In this document: positions 1 to 8,155 of the stretch, piece after piece
Numbering within the stretch: position 1 is the first letter of the stretch
Layout of the letters: each line of letters opens with the position of its first letter
Assembly (NCBI RefSeq): GCF_001427305.1
Contig: NZ_LMFZ01000023.1
Span: 202,349 to 266,348, forward strand
Reading direction: 5' to 3'
Source: Duganella sp. Root1480D1
GTDB lineage: Bacteria > Pseudomonadota > Gammaproteobacteria > Burkholderiales > Burkholderiaceae_D
DNA length: 64,000 nt
The notes under the pieces: model-generated
The model's database searches: none
Seen by the model: the letters and a program-made list of their open reading frames with translations, nothing else
Told to the model about the DNA's origin: nothing
Translations under genes and position numbers: made by a program

Positions 1-157
1 CAGTCAGCAAAGGCGTTTCGCAACGGCCGTCCTGGTTGGTAGTGTCGGTCTTCAACAACACTTTTGTGTTTCCCTCAACGCGGAAAAGCTTCACTTTTAC
101 GCCCGCGCCAGGCTTGCCCTGTGTGATATCCAGGACGTGTGTACTCAGTTTGCCCAT
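1..157 (-). CDS. uraH: 5-hydroxyisourate hydrolase, C-terminus cut by window edge
   Basis: Only the first 52 codons are inside the window; the gene starts at ATG 157 and runs off the left edge. The visible protein begins MGKLSTHVLDITQGKPG and contains the HVLD strand, which in the transthyretin-like 5-hydroxyisourate hydrolases carries an active-site histidine, followed by the expected KVKLFRVEG strand. The enzyme opens 5-hydroxyisourate to OHCU in the cytoplasm, the step between PuuD and UraD, both encoded further right. An AGGAGAC ribosome-binding site precedes the start. It is divergent from the channel gene at 287. Identification rests on the N-terminal half only, but the context agrees. 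Confidence 0.88.
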   Translation of the reverse strand, partial: MGKLSTHVLDITQGKPGAGVKVKLFRVEGNTKVLLKTDTTNQDGRCETPLLT

Positions 158-286
158 ATGGTCTCCTCTTGTGAATGAAGAAAATCATATACGGCAGGCC
201 ATTGCGATATATACACGGCGATGAATATCAACCATGACGTGCACGGACATAATCGGGGCTCCATATCAAAAAATACAGGAGACACC

Positions 287-1108
287 ATGCAGCAAGCATT
301 ACGCGTAGCGGCAGCCGGCACCATCGCTGTCCTGGCCCTGGCGATGGGCGCGCAACCAGCCAGCGCCGCCGACTGGAGCGACACTTCAATCGGCTACCGT
401 TACGGCAGCAAATTCGCAGAGCCGTACAACCCGAACGACATCCGCAAGCAGATCCTGAACTGGACCTACGTCGACGGTTACAAATACGGCGGCAATTACA
501 TGAACCTGGACTTCCTGCGTTCCGACGGCAAGGACAACAACGCGCACGAAGCCTACCTGCTGTACCGCCACACCCTGGACCTTGGCAAAGTAAGCGGCAA
601 GAACTTCAAATTCGGTCCGGTACGCGGAGTTGGCATCACCGCAGGCTTCGACTGGAACACCAAGAACGACGACAGCTACAACTCGCGCAAGCGCATGATC
701 GTTGCCGGCCCGACCCTGATGCTGGACGTGCCGGGCTTCCTGAATGTGAGCCTGCTTGGCCTGTGGGAAAGCAACCAGCCACTGGGCATCGCCAAGCGCT
801 ACAAATACGACACGCACGCCATGTTGAACGCCGCCTGGGGCATTCCGCTCGGTTCCGGCTTCAGCTTCGAAGGCTATGCCAACTGGATCGGCAGCAAAGG
901 CAAGGACGAATTCGGCGGCCAGACTTCACCGGAGGTGAACATCGACGCCCAGGTGATGTATGACCTGAGCGGCCACCTGGGCGCCAAGCCGAATAGCTTC
1001 AAGGTCGGCGTGGAGTACCAATACTGGCGCAACAAATTCGGGAATCCGCATAATATCCCCGGCAGCACGGCAAAGACCCCGATGATCCGCGCGGAGTACC
1101 ATTTCTGA
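287..1108 (+). CDS. Tsx-like nucleoside/purine outer-membrane channel
   Basis: This 273-residue protein has a clear signal peptide (hydrophobic VLALAMGAQPASAA, cleavage near residue 28) and ends in Tyr-His-Phe, the terminal aromatic typical of outer-membrane beta-barrels. The body is rich in alternating aromatic strands (SIGYRYG, YMNLDFL, FSFEGYANWIG) as in the Tsx-like nucleoside channel family. I chose ATG 287 because AGGAGAC lies just upstream and the signal peptide begins there; an in-frame ATG at 221 would add a hydrophilic leader. It lies between uraH and a purine permease, so passive entry of purines or nucleosides across the outer membrane is the likely role. Substrate is inferred from context only. 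Confidence 0.75.
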   Translation: MQQALRVAAAGTIAVLALAMGAQPASAADWSDTSIGYRYGSKFAEPYNPNDIRKQILNWTYVDGYKYGGNYMNLDFLRSDGKDNNAHEAYLLYRHTLDLGKVSGKNFKFGPVRGVGITAGFDWNTKNDDSYNSRKRMIVAGPTLMLDVPGFLNVSLLGLWESNQPLGIAKRYKYDTHAMLNAAWGIPLGSGFSFEGYANWIGSKGKDEFGGQTSPEVNIDAQVMYDLSGHLGAKPNSFKVGVEYQYWRNKFGNPHNIPGSTAKTPMIRAEYHF

Positions 1109-1185
1109 CGAAAACCGACCCACAGCGGCATGCCGAATAGCACCGGAACAAGTAGTTCAGACAAAAATCCTATCACGGAGACACC

Positions 1186-2538
1186 ATGAACAACCTGCTA
1201 TACCAGGTGGATGACCGTCCACCGCCAATCACAACCGCCCTGCTGGCGGCCCAGCATATGCTGGCCGCACTGGGCGGCATCATCGCCGTCCCCCTGGTTG
1301 TCGGCGCAGTCCTGAAGCTTCCCGCCGACCAGGTGGTAGCGCTGGTCAATGCTGCCCTGCTAGGTTCCGGCATCGTCACCACCATCCAATGCATCGGCGT
1401 AGGCCGGGTCGGCATCCGCCTGCCTTGCGTGATGGGCACCAGCTTCGCCTTTGTCGGTGCAGCCATCAGCGTTGGCCTGGAGCATGGCGTCCCCGGGATC
1501 CTGGGCTCCTCGCTTGCCGGTTCCGCGATCATGATCCTCGGCAGCTTCTTCATGCCGCAGATCCGCAAGCTGTTCCCGCACCAGGTAACGGCGGTGGTCG
1601 TGACCATGATCGGGCTGTCGCTGGTGCCGGTTGCAGTCGACTGGGCCGCCGGCGGCAAGAACGCCGGTGCGAATTACGGCGACCCGACCAATCTTGGCAT
1701 CGCCCTGTTCGTGCTGGCGACCGTCATCGCACTGGTCCAATTCGGCAAAGGCATCATCTCCGCCGCCGCGGTGGTGATCGGCATTGCGATCGGCTATTGC
1801 GTGTGCCTGGGACTGGGCCTGGTGAATTTCTCGGCCGTCCAGAAAGCCGCAGTCTTCGCCGTGCCACAGCCCCTGTATTTCGGCATGACGTTCCCGCTTA
1901 GCGGCATCCTGGCGATGGCCCTGGCATATGTTGTCACCATCGTGGAAACCACCGGCACCTTCATGGCGCTGGGTTCCGCCACCAAAACCAAGATGAAGGG
2001 CAAGCTGCTGTGCCGTGGCGTTCTGTGCGACGGCCTGGGTTCGGCGTTCGTGTCGGTGCTGGGCGCGCCGCCGGTATCGACTTTCGCGCAGAACGTGGGT
2101 GTCATTTCGCTGACTGGCGTGGCAAGCCGCTACGTGGTGGCGCTGACCGGTATATTCCTGGCCGCAGCCGGCCTGTTCCCGGTACTTGGTGCGATTGTCG
2201 TGACGATCCCGCAACCGGTGCTGGGCGGCGCGGGCCTGATGATGTTCGCGATGATCATTGCGGCGGGTGTGCAGATGCTATCGAACGTCGAACACGATAA
2301 GCGTACTGGCCTGCTGATCGCTGTATCGGTGGGCTGCGGCCTGGCCGTGTCGGTCCGTCCTGAACTGCTGTCCAAGCTGCCGGCCTTTGTGCACGAAATC
2401 TTCGGCTCCGGCATCTCCACCGCCGCAATCGTGGCCGTGTTACTGAACCTGGTGCTGCCGGACCGCCCGGTTGCCGAACACGACGAAGACGAAGAAGAGG
2501 ATGTACCGCAGCCGATGCTGATCCCGAAAGTCGGCTAA
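1186..2538 (+). CDS. NCS2 family urate/xanthine permease
   Basis: A 450-residue inner-membrane nucleobase:cation symporter of the NCS2/NAT family. The Gln-His pair of TM1 is at residues 23-24 (LLAAQHMLAALGG), and the NAT signature reads QNVGVISLTG near residue 302, the QNxG form used by xanthine and urate carriers rather than the EP form of uracil carriers. The protein is strongly hydrophobic throughout, with a short acidic tail (DEDEEEDVP). GGAGACACC precedes the ATG. With an outer-membrane channel upstream and a deaminase downstream it probably imports urate or xanthine with protons. Urate versus xanthine cannot be decided from sequence alone. Confidence 0.85.
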   Translation: MNNLLYQVDDRPPPITTALLAAQHMLAALGGIIAVPLVVGAVLKLPADQVVALVNAALLGSGIVTTIQCIGVGRVGIRLPCVMGTSFAFVGAAISVGLEHGVPGILGSSLAGSAIMILGSFFMPQIRKLFPHQVTAVVVTMIGLSLVPVAVDWAAGGKNAGANYGDPTNLGIALFVLATVIALVQFGKGIISAAAVVIGIAIGYCVCLGLGLVNFSAVQKAAVFAVPQPLYFGMTFPLSGILAMALAYVVTIVETTGTFMALGSATKTKMKGKLLCRGVLCDGLGSAFVSVLGAPPVSTFAQNVGVISLTGVASRYVVALTGIFLAAAGLFPVLGAIVVTIPQPVLGGAGLMMFAMIIAAGVQMLSNVEHDKRTGLLIAVSVGCGLAVSVRPELLSKLPAFVHEIFGSGISTAAIVAVLLNLVLPDRPVAEHDEDEEEDVPQPMLIPKVG

Positions 2539-2546
2539 ACTCCCCG

Positions 2547-2573
2547 GGGCCTGCACCTTCACGTCGCAGGCCC
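2547..2573 (+). terminator. hairpin after the permease gene
   Basis: Arms GGGCCTGC and GCAGGCCC are perfectly complementary around an 11-base loop, nine bases after the permease stop. The following bases (GGTCCTTTCCC) are only moderately U-rich, so it may be a weak terminator or attenuator before the deaminase gene at 2651. Confidence 0.5.
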
Positions 2574-2650
2574 GGTCCTTTCCCTGACATTGTTTCCGCA
2601 TTGCCCCGCGCATTGTTTCCGCAGTGTTTAATCATTTCGAGAAAAACTGA

Positions 2651-4012
2651 ATGAGTAAAACTCTCCTGATCAAGAACGCGCGCGTGGTTGTCACGATGGA
2701 CGAACAGCGCCGCGAAATCGACAATGGCGCCATCTACGTGCGCGGCAACGTCATCGAACAAGTCGGCCCGACCGCAGAACTGCCGCAGTCGGCCGACGAG
2801 GTGATTGAGGCAACCGGACATGTAGTGGTCCCCGGCCTGGTCAATACCCACCACCACATGTACCAAAGCCTGACGCGTGTGATCCCAACCGCGCAAAACG
2901 GCGAATTATTCAACTGGCTGACCAACCTTTACCCGATCTGGGCCAACCTGGATGCCGAAATGGTGCACGCGTCGACGCTGACTGCCATGTCGGAATTGAT
3001 CCTGTCCGGCTGCACTACCAGCAGCGACCACCTGTACATCTACCCCAACGATTGCCGGCTCGACGACAGCATCGAAGCCGCCGCCAAAATCGGCATGCGC
3101 TTCCACGCCGCCCGAGGCTCGATGAGCGTCGGCCAGTCCAAAGGCGGCTTGCCTCCCGACTGCGTGGTCGAAGATGAAAAAGCGATCCTGCGCGACACCC
3201 AGCGCCTGATCGAGACTTATCACGACACCGAACGCCACGCCATGCAACGCATCGTCGTCGCCCCCTGCTCCCCATTCTCCGTTTCGCGCGACCTGATGAA
3301 AGAGGCCGCAGCGCTGGCCCGCAGCCACGGCGTATCGCTGCACACCCATCTCGCGGAGAACGTCAACGACATAGCCTATAGCCGCGAGAAATTCAAGATG
3401 ACCCCGGCCGAATACGCCGAGGACTGCGGCTGGGTCGGGCACGACGTTTGGCACGCCCATTGTGTGCAGCTCGATGATGATGGGATCTACATGTTCGCCA
3501 GGACTGGCACGGGCGTGGCGCACTGCCCCTGCTCGAACATGCGCCTGGCCTCCGGCATTGCCCCAATCCGCAAGATGGTCGATGCTGGCGTGCCCGTCGG
3601 CCTGGGTGTCGACGGCTCCGCTTCGAATGATGGCGCCCACATGCTGGGTGAAGTGCGGCAAGCCATGCTGCTGCAACGTGTCGGCTTCGGTCCCGATGCA
3701 ATGACCGCACGCCATGCTTTGGAATTGGCCACGCTGGGCGGCGCTAAAGTACTGAACCGCGACGACATCGGCGCTCTCAAACCCGGAATGTCCGCCGACA
3801 TCGTCATGTTCAAGCTGGACCAGGTCGGTTTTGCCGGCGCCCTGCACGATCCGGTTGCCGCGCTGGTATTCTGCACGCCGGCTAACGTCAGCTACAGCAT
3901 CATTAACGGCAAAGTGGTGGTCAAGGACGGCATCCTGCAAACCATCGACCTGCCGCTAGTCATAGAGCGCCATAACCAGCTTGCTACCAAGCTGGCATTG
4001 GCGAGCACCTGA
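2651..4012 (+). CDS. 8-oxoguanine deaminase-like amidohydrolase
   Basis: A 453-residue member of the amidohydrolase superfamily (TRZ/ATZ/8-oxoguanine deaminase branch). Visible metal and catalytic positions are the HxH of NTHHHMYQ (residues 67-69), LHTHLAE near 237, HAHCVQL near 274 and the aspartate of GVDGSASND near 326. These enzymes hydrolyse the exocyclic amino group of 8-oxoguanine, giving urate directly, or act on related aminopurines and triazines. In this neighbourhood an 8-oxoguanine to urate step fits well, because urate then enters the PuuD-UraH-UraD route. The triazine hydrolases of the same branch are the main alternative. Confidence 0.78.
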   Translation: MSKTLLIKNARVVVTMDEQRREIDNGAIYVRGNVIEQVGPTAELPQSADEVIEATGHVVVPGLVNTHHHMYQSLTRVIPTAQNGELFNWLTNLYPIWANLDAEMVHASTLTAMSELILSGCTTSSDHLYIYPNDCRLDDSIEAAAKIGMRFHAARGSMSVGQSKGGLPPDCVVEDEKAILRDTQRLIETYHDTERHAMQRIVVAPCSPFSVSRDLMKEAAALARSHGVSLHTHLAENVNDIAYSREKFKMTPAEYAEDCGWVGHDVWHAHCVQLDDDGIYMFARTGTGVAHCPCSNMRLASGIAPIRKMVDAGVPVGLGVDGSASNDGAHMLGEVRQAMLLQRVGFGPDAMTARHALELATLGGAKVLNRDDIGALKPGMSADIVMFKLDQVGFAGALHDPVAALVFCTPANVSYSIINGKVVVKDGILQTIDLPLVIERHNQLATKLALAST

Positions 4013-4016
4013 TCGC

Positions 4017-4600
4017 CTACTTCGCAGTTGGCTTCAAATCGGAATTCGGGCGCGCTACAGCATACATTTCCCAACTGATCTGATCCAGCAGAGCCATCTT
4101 GTTTTCGCCCTGCTGGTATAGGTCAAAATGGGTCTTGTTCGAAATGAAGCGGAAATCAGTCTTGGCCTTCAATCCTTCCATCACAGCCTGGAGCTTTTGC
4201 GCGGAGCCGTCCAGGTAGAAGGTATCCGCTGTACCTACCAGAAGGTGGATCTTTCCATCCAGGTCGGCTTTCAGCGACGGCCAATCACGCTTCATGCGGT
4301 GGGCGATGTCGAAGTTCTCACGCCAATAGGCGACGACGGCTGGGTCGACGCTGCCCGTATCGCGGTCAAACATCGGCTGCGCCCCCCGCCTGGCTGCGAG
4401 GCGAGAACACCCACTCCATCGAGGCGAGTTGACCGCCATAGTTACCCAGCACGCGCTCCAATTTGGCGAACTCCTCGAAGGTGCCCAGCACCTTGTCGTG
4501 GTCGCGCACCAATGGATGGGGACTGCCATCTGCCTTGCGGAAGACGTTAGCCTGCGGCGCATAGAGGCTGCAGGCATTCAGGCAATACGACGCTGAACTC
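4017..4600 (-). pseudogene. frameshifted, 5'-truncated alpha/beta-hydrolase (esterase) remnant
   Basis: The leftward frame ending at 4017 encodes a coherent esterase C-terminus (PMFDRDTGSVDPAVVAYW ... GTADTFYLDG ... NKTHFDLYQQ) from about 4376 down. The preceding segment (LYAPQANVFRKADG ... GTFEEFAKLERVLG ... SMEWVFSPRSQAGG) is in another frame, so the reading frame shifts near the CGGGGGGC run at about 4380. No start codon, nucleophile elbow or N-terminal half is present; similarity stops near 4600, where an unrelated rightward fragment begins. This is a decayed gene left at a rearrangement junction. The family call rests on the GTADTFY/THFDLY segment, typical of enterochelin-esterase-like hydrolases. 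Confidence 0.6.
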
Positions 4601-4714
4601 GCCCGCTCCTTGGGACTTGAGATATATCGCCAGACCAGTGGCGACTTCTATGAGGTCAAGATCATTCTGGCCGTCGAGTGGTGGGACGACGGCCAGTGGC
4701 ATGAAGTCAAGTAG
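4583..4714 (+). pseudogene. short rightward gene fragment of unknown origin
   Basis: A frame ending at TAG 4712-4714 encodes a protein-like tail (ELARSLGLEIYRQTSG, then FYEVKIILAVEWWDDGQW). It has no start codon and is closed upstream by a stop at 4562. It meets the truncated esterase head-on and overlaps the last bases of the gene on the other strand. I do not recognise the family; it may be a remnant 3' end brought in by the same rearrangement. Confidence 0.3.
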
Positions 4715-5171
4715 CTATTTTTGAAGCGTTGGATTTCGCTTCCTGAACACGACGCTGCAGGTCGGCGAACCAGACACTTACTTCCCAGTCGAAGACATAG
4801 ACCGACTGCGGGGTCAATTCGATGGCTCGACCAAATGGCGTAGTATGCGCAAGCGTGACTGTTACCCTGTCCATCCCGTCGCCGCCGTCCCTAAACTCGA
4901 CTTTCTCAATCTCCGCCATGCGGGCAGATGGGTGAAGGTCTCCGAGCTCGAACCGAAGACTGTCGCCATCATCGAAAACCTCTACCAGCAAGTCTTCGTC
5001 GTTGGCTTTCGATAGAAATGCCCCAACAAGGATCACCAAGCCTATAGCTAGCAGATCAACCGCATGTTTTGGAAACCAGAAGGCGGCCAGCATCGCCGCC
5101 CCCACCGCAAAGCGCATAAAGTGCCAGCGTAGACGGATGCCTTGGCGGGTCGGGTTGCTGGAGATTTTCAT
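4707..5171 (-). CDS. small membrane protein, unknown function
   Basis: A 154-residue protein beginning MKISSNPTRQG at ATG 5171. Residues about 19-55 form two closely spaced hydrophobic segments (FAVGAAMLAAFWF, LLAIGLVILVGAFL), followed by a soluble domain of alternating strands (LLVEVFDDGDSLRFELGD, RMAEIEKVEF) ending in a short charged helix. The layout resembles small bacterial proteins with two membrane helices and a PH-like domain, but I cannot assign a family. The open frame extends upstream to 5621, but that part is antisense-like to the next gene and is not protein-like. It is 37 bases from the gene at 5209 and probably co-transcribed with it. Confidence 0.5.
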   Translation of the reverse strand: MKISSNPTRQGIRLRWHFMRFAVGAAMLAAFWFPKHAVDLLAIGLVILVGAFLSKANDEDLLVEVFDDGDSLRFELGDLHPSARMAEIEKVEFRDGGDGMDRVTVTLAHTTPFGRAIELTPQSVYVFDWEVSVWFADLQRRVQEAKSNASKIAT

Positions 5172-5208
5172 GCCGGCAGCATACCATCTCGCCAACCCAA
5201 ATCGCACC

Positions 5209-6444
5209 TTAATATGCGATCTTGAAATCCGGTTTCCCTTCAAGCGCTCGGCTGAACAAGAGGAAGCTGTGTTCCTGATCCCAGGCGAATTCCTTGCCAT
5301 CGTATGGGTCGCGCAGATCGCTTGTTCGGACTCCTTCTGCCACATCGTTGCCTTTGGCGCCGCTGCTCCGCAATTGGGACGCCAGCAACGCCAAGCGGCG
5401 CATTCCTTCCAGATTGACGACCCGGAATCCATACGTGGTATATGCATCCATGGCCTCCATATTGAGCACGATCCTGCCAATCGGGTTGTAGACGCCAATG
5501 TCGGCGGCAGCCTTCTTCTCCATCCCATAGGTCGCCAGGAAAGTGGATGCCGCCTGCGGAATCGCGGCGTAGTCGCGTCCATACAGTTCGACCAAGCGAA
5601 GCATACGATCGGCGTTGGCATTGCTCGTTGCTTGTGGCTGGTACAGGAAACTTCCGAACAGCATTGCAGCCAAATGCTTGGAGTGCTCGTCGTCAGGCCG
5701 CATTTCCGAAGATGTCCATTCGTTGGCCATCACCTTTGCCATTGAAAGTTCGCGGCTTGAGAGAGGGTCCCGCCAGGCATCCGGAATCGCCACCATCGTC
5801 AACGCTGGTGGAAAACGGCGCACTACAAGATTGCCCATCTCAAAATGCAGTTCAATGCTGCGCGCTGCGATCATTTTGGCGTTCGCGCTGGCACTCTCTG
5901 CCAGGACCATCCGCCAGAACCTATAGTCCTTTTCCAACAGGCGTTTGCAATCCGCGGCGCCCCCTTTGACGTCCGGCGACAAGGCCTTGAGATACATCAT
6001 GCGTTGCGCTTCGAGGACCTGGTTGAATGCTGCGCTCTGCGAGCGCGCGTCACCCGTCAAAATTTCGCGCCACTGTTTGAATTCCACCAGGCGTTCATAG
6101 CGCTCTATCATTTTGGCAGGCTCTCGCTGAAGCTGCTCCTGGCCTGGCATTTCGGCGATGTCAGCCGACTCCGGTGCTTCCATTGACTTGCGCATCTGTT
6201 CGACGCGCGCTGCGCCTTCCGACATCACATCGGCATCGTCCGGCGCGGAAAAGCCCATGACATAAACGTAGGCATTATCACGGTCAGCGACGGGCGTAGT
6301 GGCAGCCGCAATTTCCTGCAACTTGATGGCAGCCTCGGAGGGAGATTTGTCTTCGCGATTGACAAAGAACACGAACGCGATTAGCAGGAGGAGCAACGCA
6401 AGAAAACTTGCCACCATCCTTAACAACAACTTCAGATTTGTCAT
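5209..6444 (-). CDS. membrane-anchored hypothetical protein
   Basis: A 411-residue protein with one N-terminal membrane helix (residues about 7-28, FLALLLLLIAFVFFV) followed by a large, mostly helical periplasmic domain. The domain contains repeated small-residue and charged helices (AAIKLQEIAA, RVEQMRKSMEAPES, ALLASQLRSSGAKG) and no motif I recognise. The stretch NAYVYVMGFSAPDDADV after the anchor is common to a group of unannotated proteobacterial envelope proteins, which I recall only loosely. The gene lies downstream of the hutH terminator, so it has its own promoter, and probably forms an operon with the small membrane protein at 4707. There is no evident link to purines. Confidence 0.5.
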   Translation of the reverse strand: MTNLKLLLRMVASFLALLLLLIAFVFFVNREDKSPSEAAIKLQEIAAATTPVADRDNAYVYVMGFSAPDDADVMSEGAARVEQMRKSMEAPESADIAEMPGQEQLQREPAKMIERYERLVEFKQWREILTGDARSQSAAFNQVLEAQRMMYLKALSPDVKGGAADCKRLLEKDYRFWRMVLAESASANAKMIAARSIELHFEMGNLVVRRFPPALTMVAIPDAWRDPLSSRELSMAKVMANEWTSSEMRPDDEHSKHLAAMLFGSFLYQPQATSNANADRMLRLVELYGRDYAAIPQAASTFLATYGMEKKAAADIGVYNPIGRIVLNMEAMDAYTTYGFRVVNLEGMRRLALLASQLRSSGAKGNDVAEGVRTSDLRDPYDGKEFAWDQEHSFLLFSRALEGKPDFKIAY

Positions 6445-6479
6445 TCAGATCTACTCCAATGTTTTGAAGTGCGGCACAA

Positions 6480-6503
6480 AAAACGGCCCATGCGGGCCGT
6501 TTT
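6480..6503 (-). terminator. intrinsic terminator downstream of hutH
   Basis: A ten-base-pair hairpin (AAAACGGCCC, loop ATGC, GGGCCGTTTT) lies about 20 bases after the hutH stop. Read leftwards it is followed by a run of T, as expected for a rho-independent terminator of the puuD-hutH transcript. The symmetric A/T flanks mean it could also act on rightward transcripts. Confidence 0.8.
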
Positions 6504-6521
6504 CCTGGAACCTGCGAACCG

Positions 6522-8144
6522 TTAGACGAACTCGCCAACCTTCGCAGTCACCGCTTCCTGCACCGAACGGCTGGTGACGAAGCTGTGGGCGACCTGGATG
6601 TCGTTGTGGAACCAACGGTCGCCGTCCAGGCAAGCAGGGATCTGTTTTCGGATCTCGTCGTAGGCGGCTTGCGTGCCTTCACCCAGCTTGAAACCCGGCA
6701 GCAGGTGCTCGGTCATGGTCAGGGCCTGTGCTGCCAGCAGCATTTCCACACCCACGATGTATTGCGTGTTCTGAACCACGGTGTGCGCTTTGCGTGCACA
6801 CCATGTGGAGTTGGATATGTGGTCTTCGCTGTTGGCTTTCGAAGGAATCGAGTCCACGCTGCCCGGCATCGACAGCGTGCGGTTTTCCATCACCAGTGAG
6901 CTGAGCGAACACTGCACCACCGGGTAGCCCGTGTTCACGCCGCGCAGGCCGGACATCAGGTTGCGCGGCAGCCCCCACGACAAGGTCGGGTCGATCAGGC
7001 GCGCCACGCGGCGTTCGCAGATGCTGCCCAGGTCCGTAATCGCTATGGCCAGCAAATCCATCGCTTGCGCCAGGTACTGGCCGTGGAAATTACCGCCGGA
7101 GATGATCTCGAAACCGCCGCCGTCCTTGCCGAAGATCAGCGGGTTGTCGGTGGCCGAGTTGATTTCGTTCTTCACGATGGTGTCAATGTAGTCCAGCGCA
7201 TCGAACACGGGACCGTAGACTTGTGGCGTGCAGCGCAGTGAGTACACGTCCTGGATACGCGGGGTGTACGGGATATCGGTGCGGCGCAGTTCGTCGGGAA
7301 ACTGCACGGCGCGCGCCTCGTGGGTGGCCCGGGTGGAGCCTTTCAGCAGCTTGCGCACGACAGAGGCAGTCTTGATCTGCCCCGGATGCGGGCGTGCTTG
7401 CTGAATGCGCGGATCGAAGGCGGACATCTCGGCGCGCATCGCTTCCAGCGTGAGGCCCAGCGACAGGCAGGCGTCGGTCAGCAGGTCGCGCGCATCTTTG
7501 GCAGCCAGCACGGCGACGGCCAGCGAAGCGGTACAGCCGTTGATCAGGGCCGATGCGTCCTTGGCCATGAGGTCGAACTTGACCGGGCCGACTTCGGCGC
7601 GCGTGATCGCCTCTGCGGCCGGCATGCGCTGGCCCTTGTACATCACCTCGGCTTCATCGAAGCCGGCGATAGCTGCTGCCAGGTAAGCCAGTGGCGCGAG
7701 GTCGCCGGATGCGCCGACAGACCCCTTCTGCGGCATGATCGGGTGGATGCCGGCGTTAATGAAGGCCAGCAATCGGTCAACCACTTCCACGCGCGGAGCC
7801 GAGTAGTTGCTGGCGAAGGCATTTGCCCGCAACAGCATGGTGGCGCGGCTGACCTCTTCCGAAAACGGCTCGCCGATACCGCCGCTGTGGGCCTTGATCA
7901 ACTGCGTCTGGAACAGTTCGATGTGTTCAACCTTGATGCGCGTGTCTTTCAACAGGCCCACGCCGGTGTTAAAGCTGTACATCATCGGCGCTTCATCGTG
8001 CATCCAGGTGGATTCGATGTAGTCACGGCTTTCCTTCAGCGCGGCGCGCGAGGTGGCGGAGAGTTCGACTTTGGCGCCATTACGCGCGACAGCCAGGACG
8101 TCTTCGGCAGTCAGGTTGAAGCCGTCGATAGTTACATTGCTCAT
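6522..8144 (-). CDS. hutH: histidine ammonia-lyase family enzyme (MIO lyase)
   Basis: A 540-residue aromatic amino acid lyase. The Ala-Ser-Gly that cyclises to the MIO electrophile is at residues 145-147 (GSVGASGDLAPL). The catalytic tyrosine is Y56 (MMYSFNTGVG) and a histidine sits at 86 (KAHSGG), matching Tyr53/His83 of known histidine lyases with a constant offset; the later ANSEDH keeps the glutamate expected in histidine rather than phenylalanine lyases. Reaction by family: L-histidine to urocanate plus ammonia. No hutU, hutI or hutC is nearby; instead it follows puuD by 11 bases in one transcript. The substrate in this setting is therefore uncertain. Confidence 0.8.
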   Translation of the reverse strand: MSNVTIDGFNLTAEDVLAVARNGAKVELSATSRAALKESRDYIESTWMHDEAPMMYSFNTGVGLLKDTRIKVEHIELFQTQLIKAHSGGIGEPFSEEVSRATMLLRANAFASNYSAPRVEVVDRLLAFINAGIHPIMPQKGSVGASGDLAPLAYLAAAIAGFDEAEVMYKGQRMPAAEAITRAEVGPVKFDLMAKDASALINGCTASLAVAVLAAKDARDLLTDACLSLGLTLEAMRAEMSAFDPRIQQARPHPGQIKTASVVRKLLKGSTRATHEARAVQFPDELRRTDIPYTPRIQDVYSLRCTPQVYGPVFDALDYIDTIVKNEINSATDNPLIFGKDGGGFEIISGGNFHGQYLAQAMDLLAIAITDLGSICERRVARLIDPTLSWGLPRNLMSGLRGVNTGYPVVQCSLSSLVMENRTLSMPGSVDSIPSKANSEDHISNSTWCARKAHTVVQNTQYIVGVEMLLAAQALTMTEHLLPGFKLGEGTQAAYDEIRKQIPACLDGDRWFHNDIQVAHSFVTSRSVQEAVTAKVGEFV

Positions 8145-8155
8145 TGCTTTTCCTT

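Noticed and set aside
4707..5621. 304-codon version of the small membrane protein
   Set aside because: The upstream 150 codons overlap the C-terminal part of the gene at 5209 in another frame and are not protein-like; the start at 5171 precedes the hydrophobic segments.
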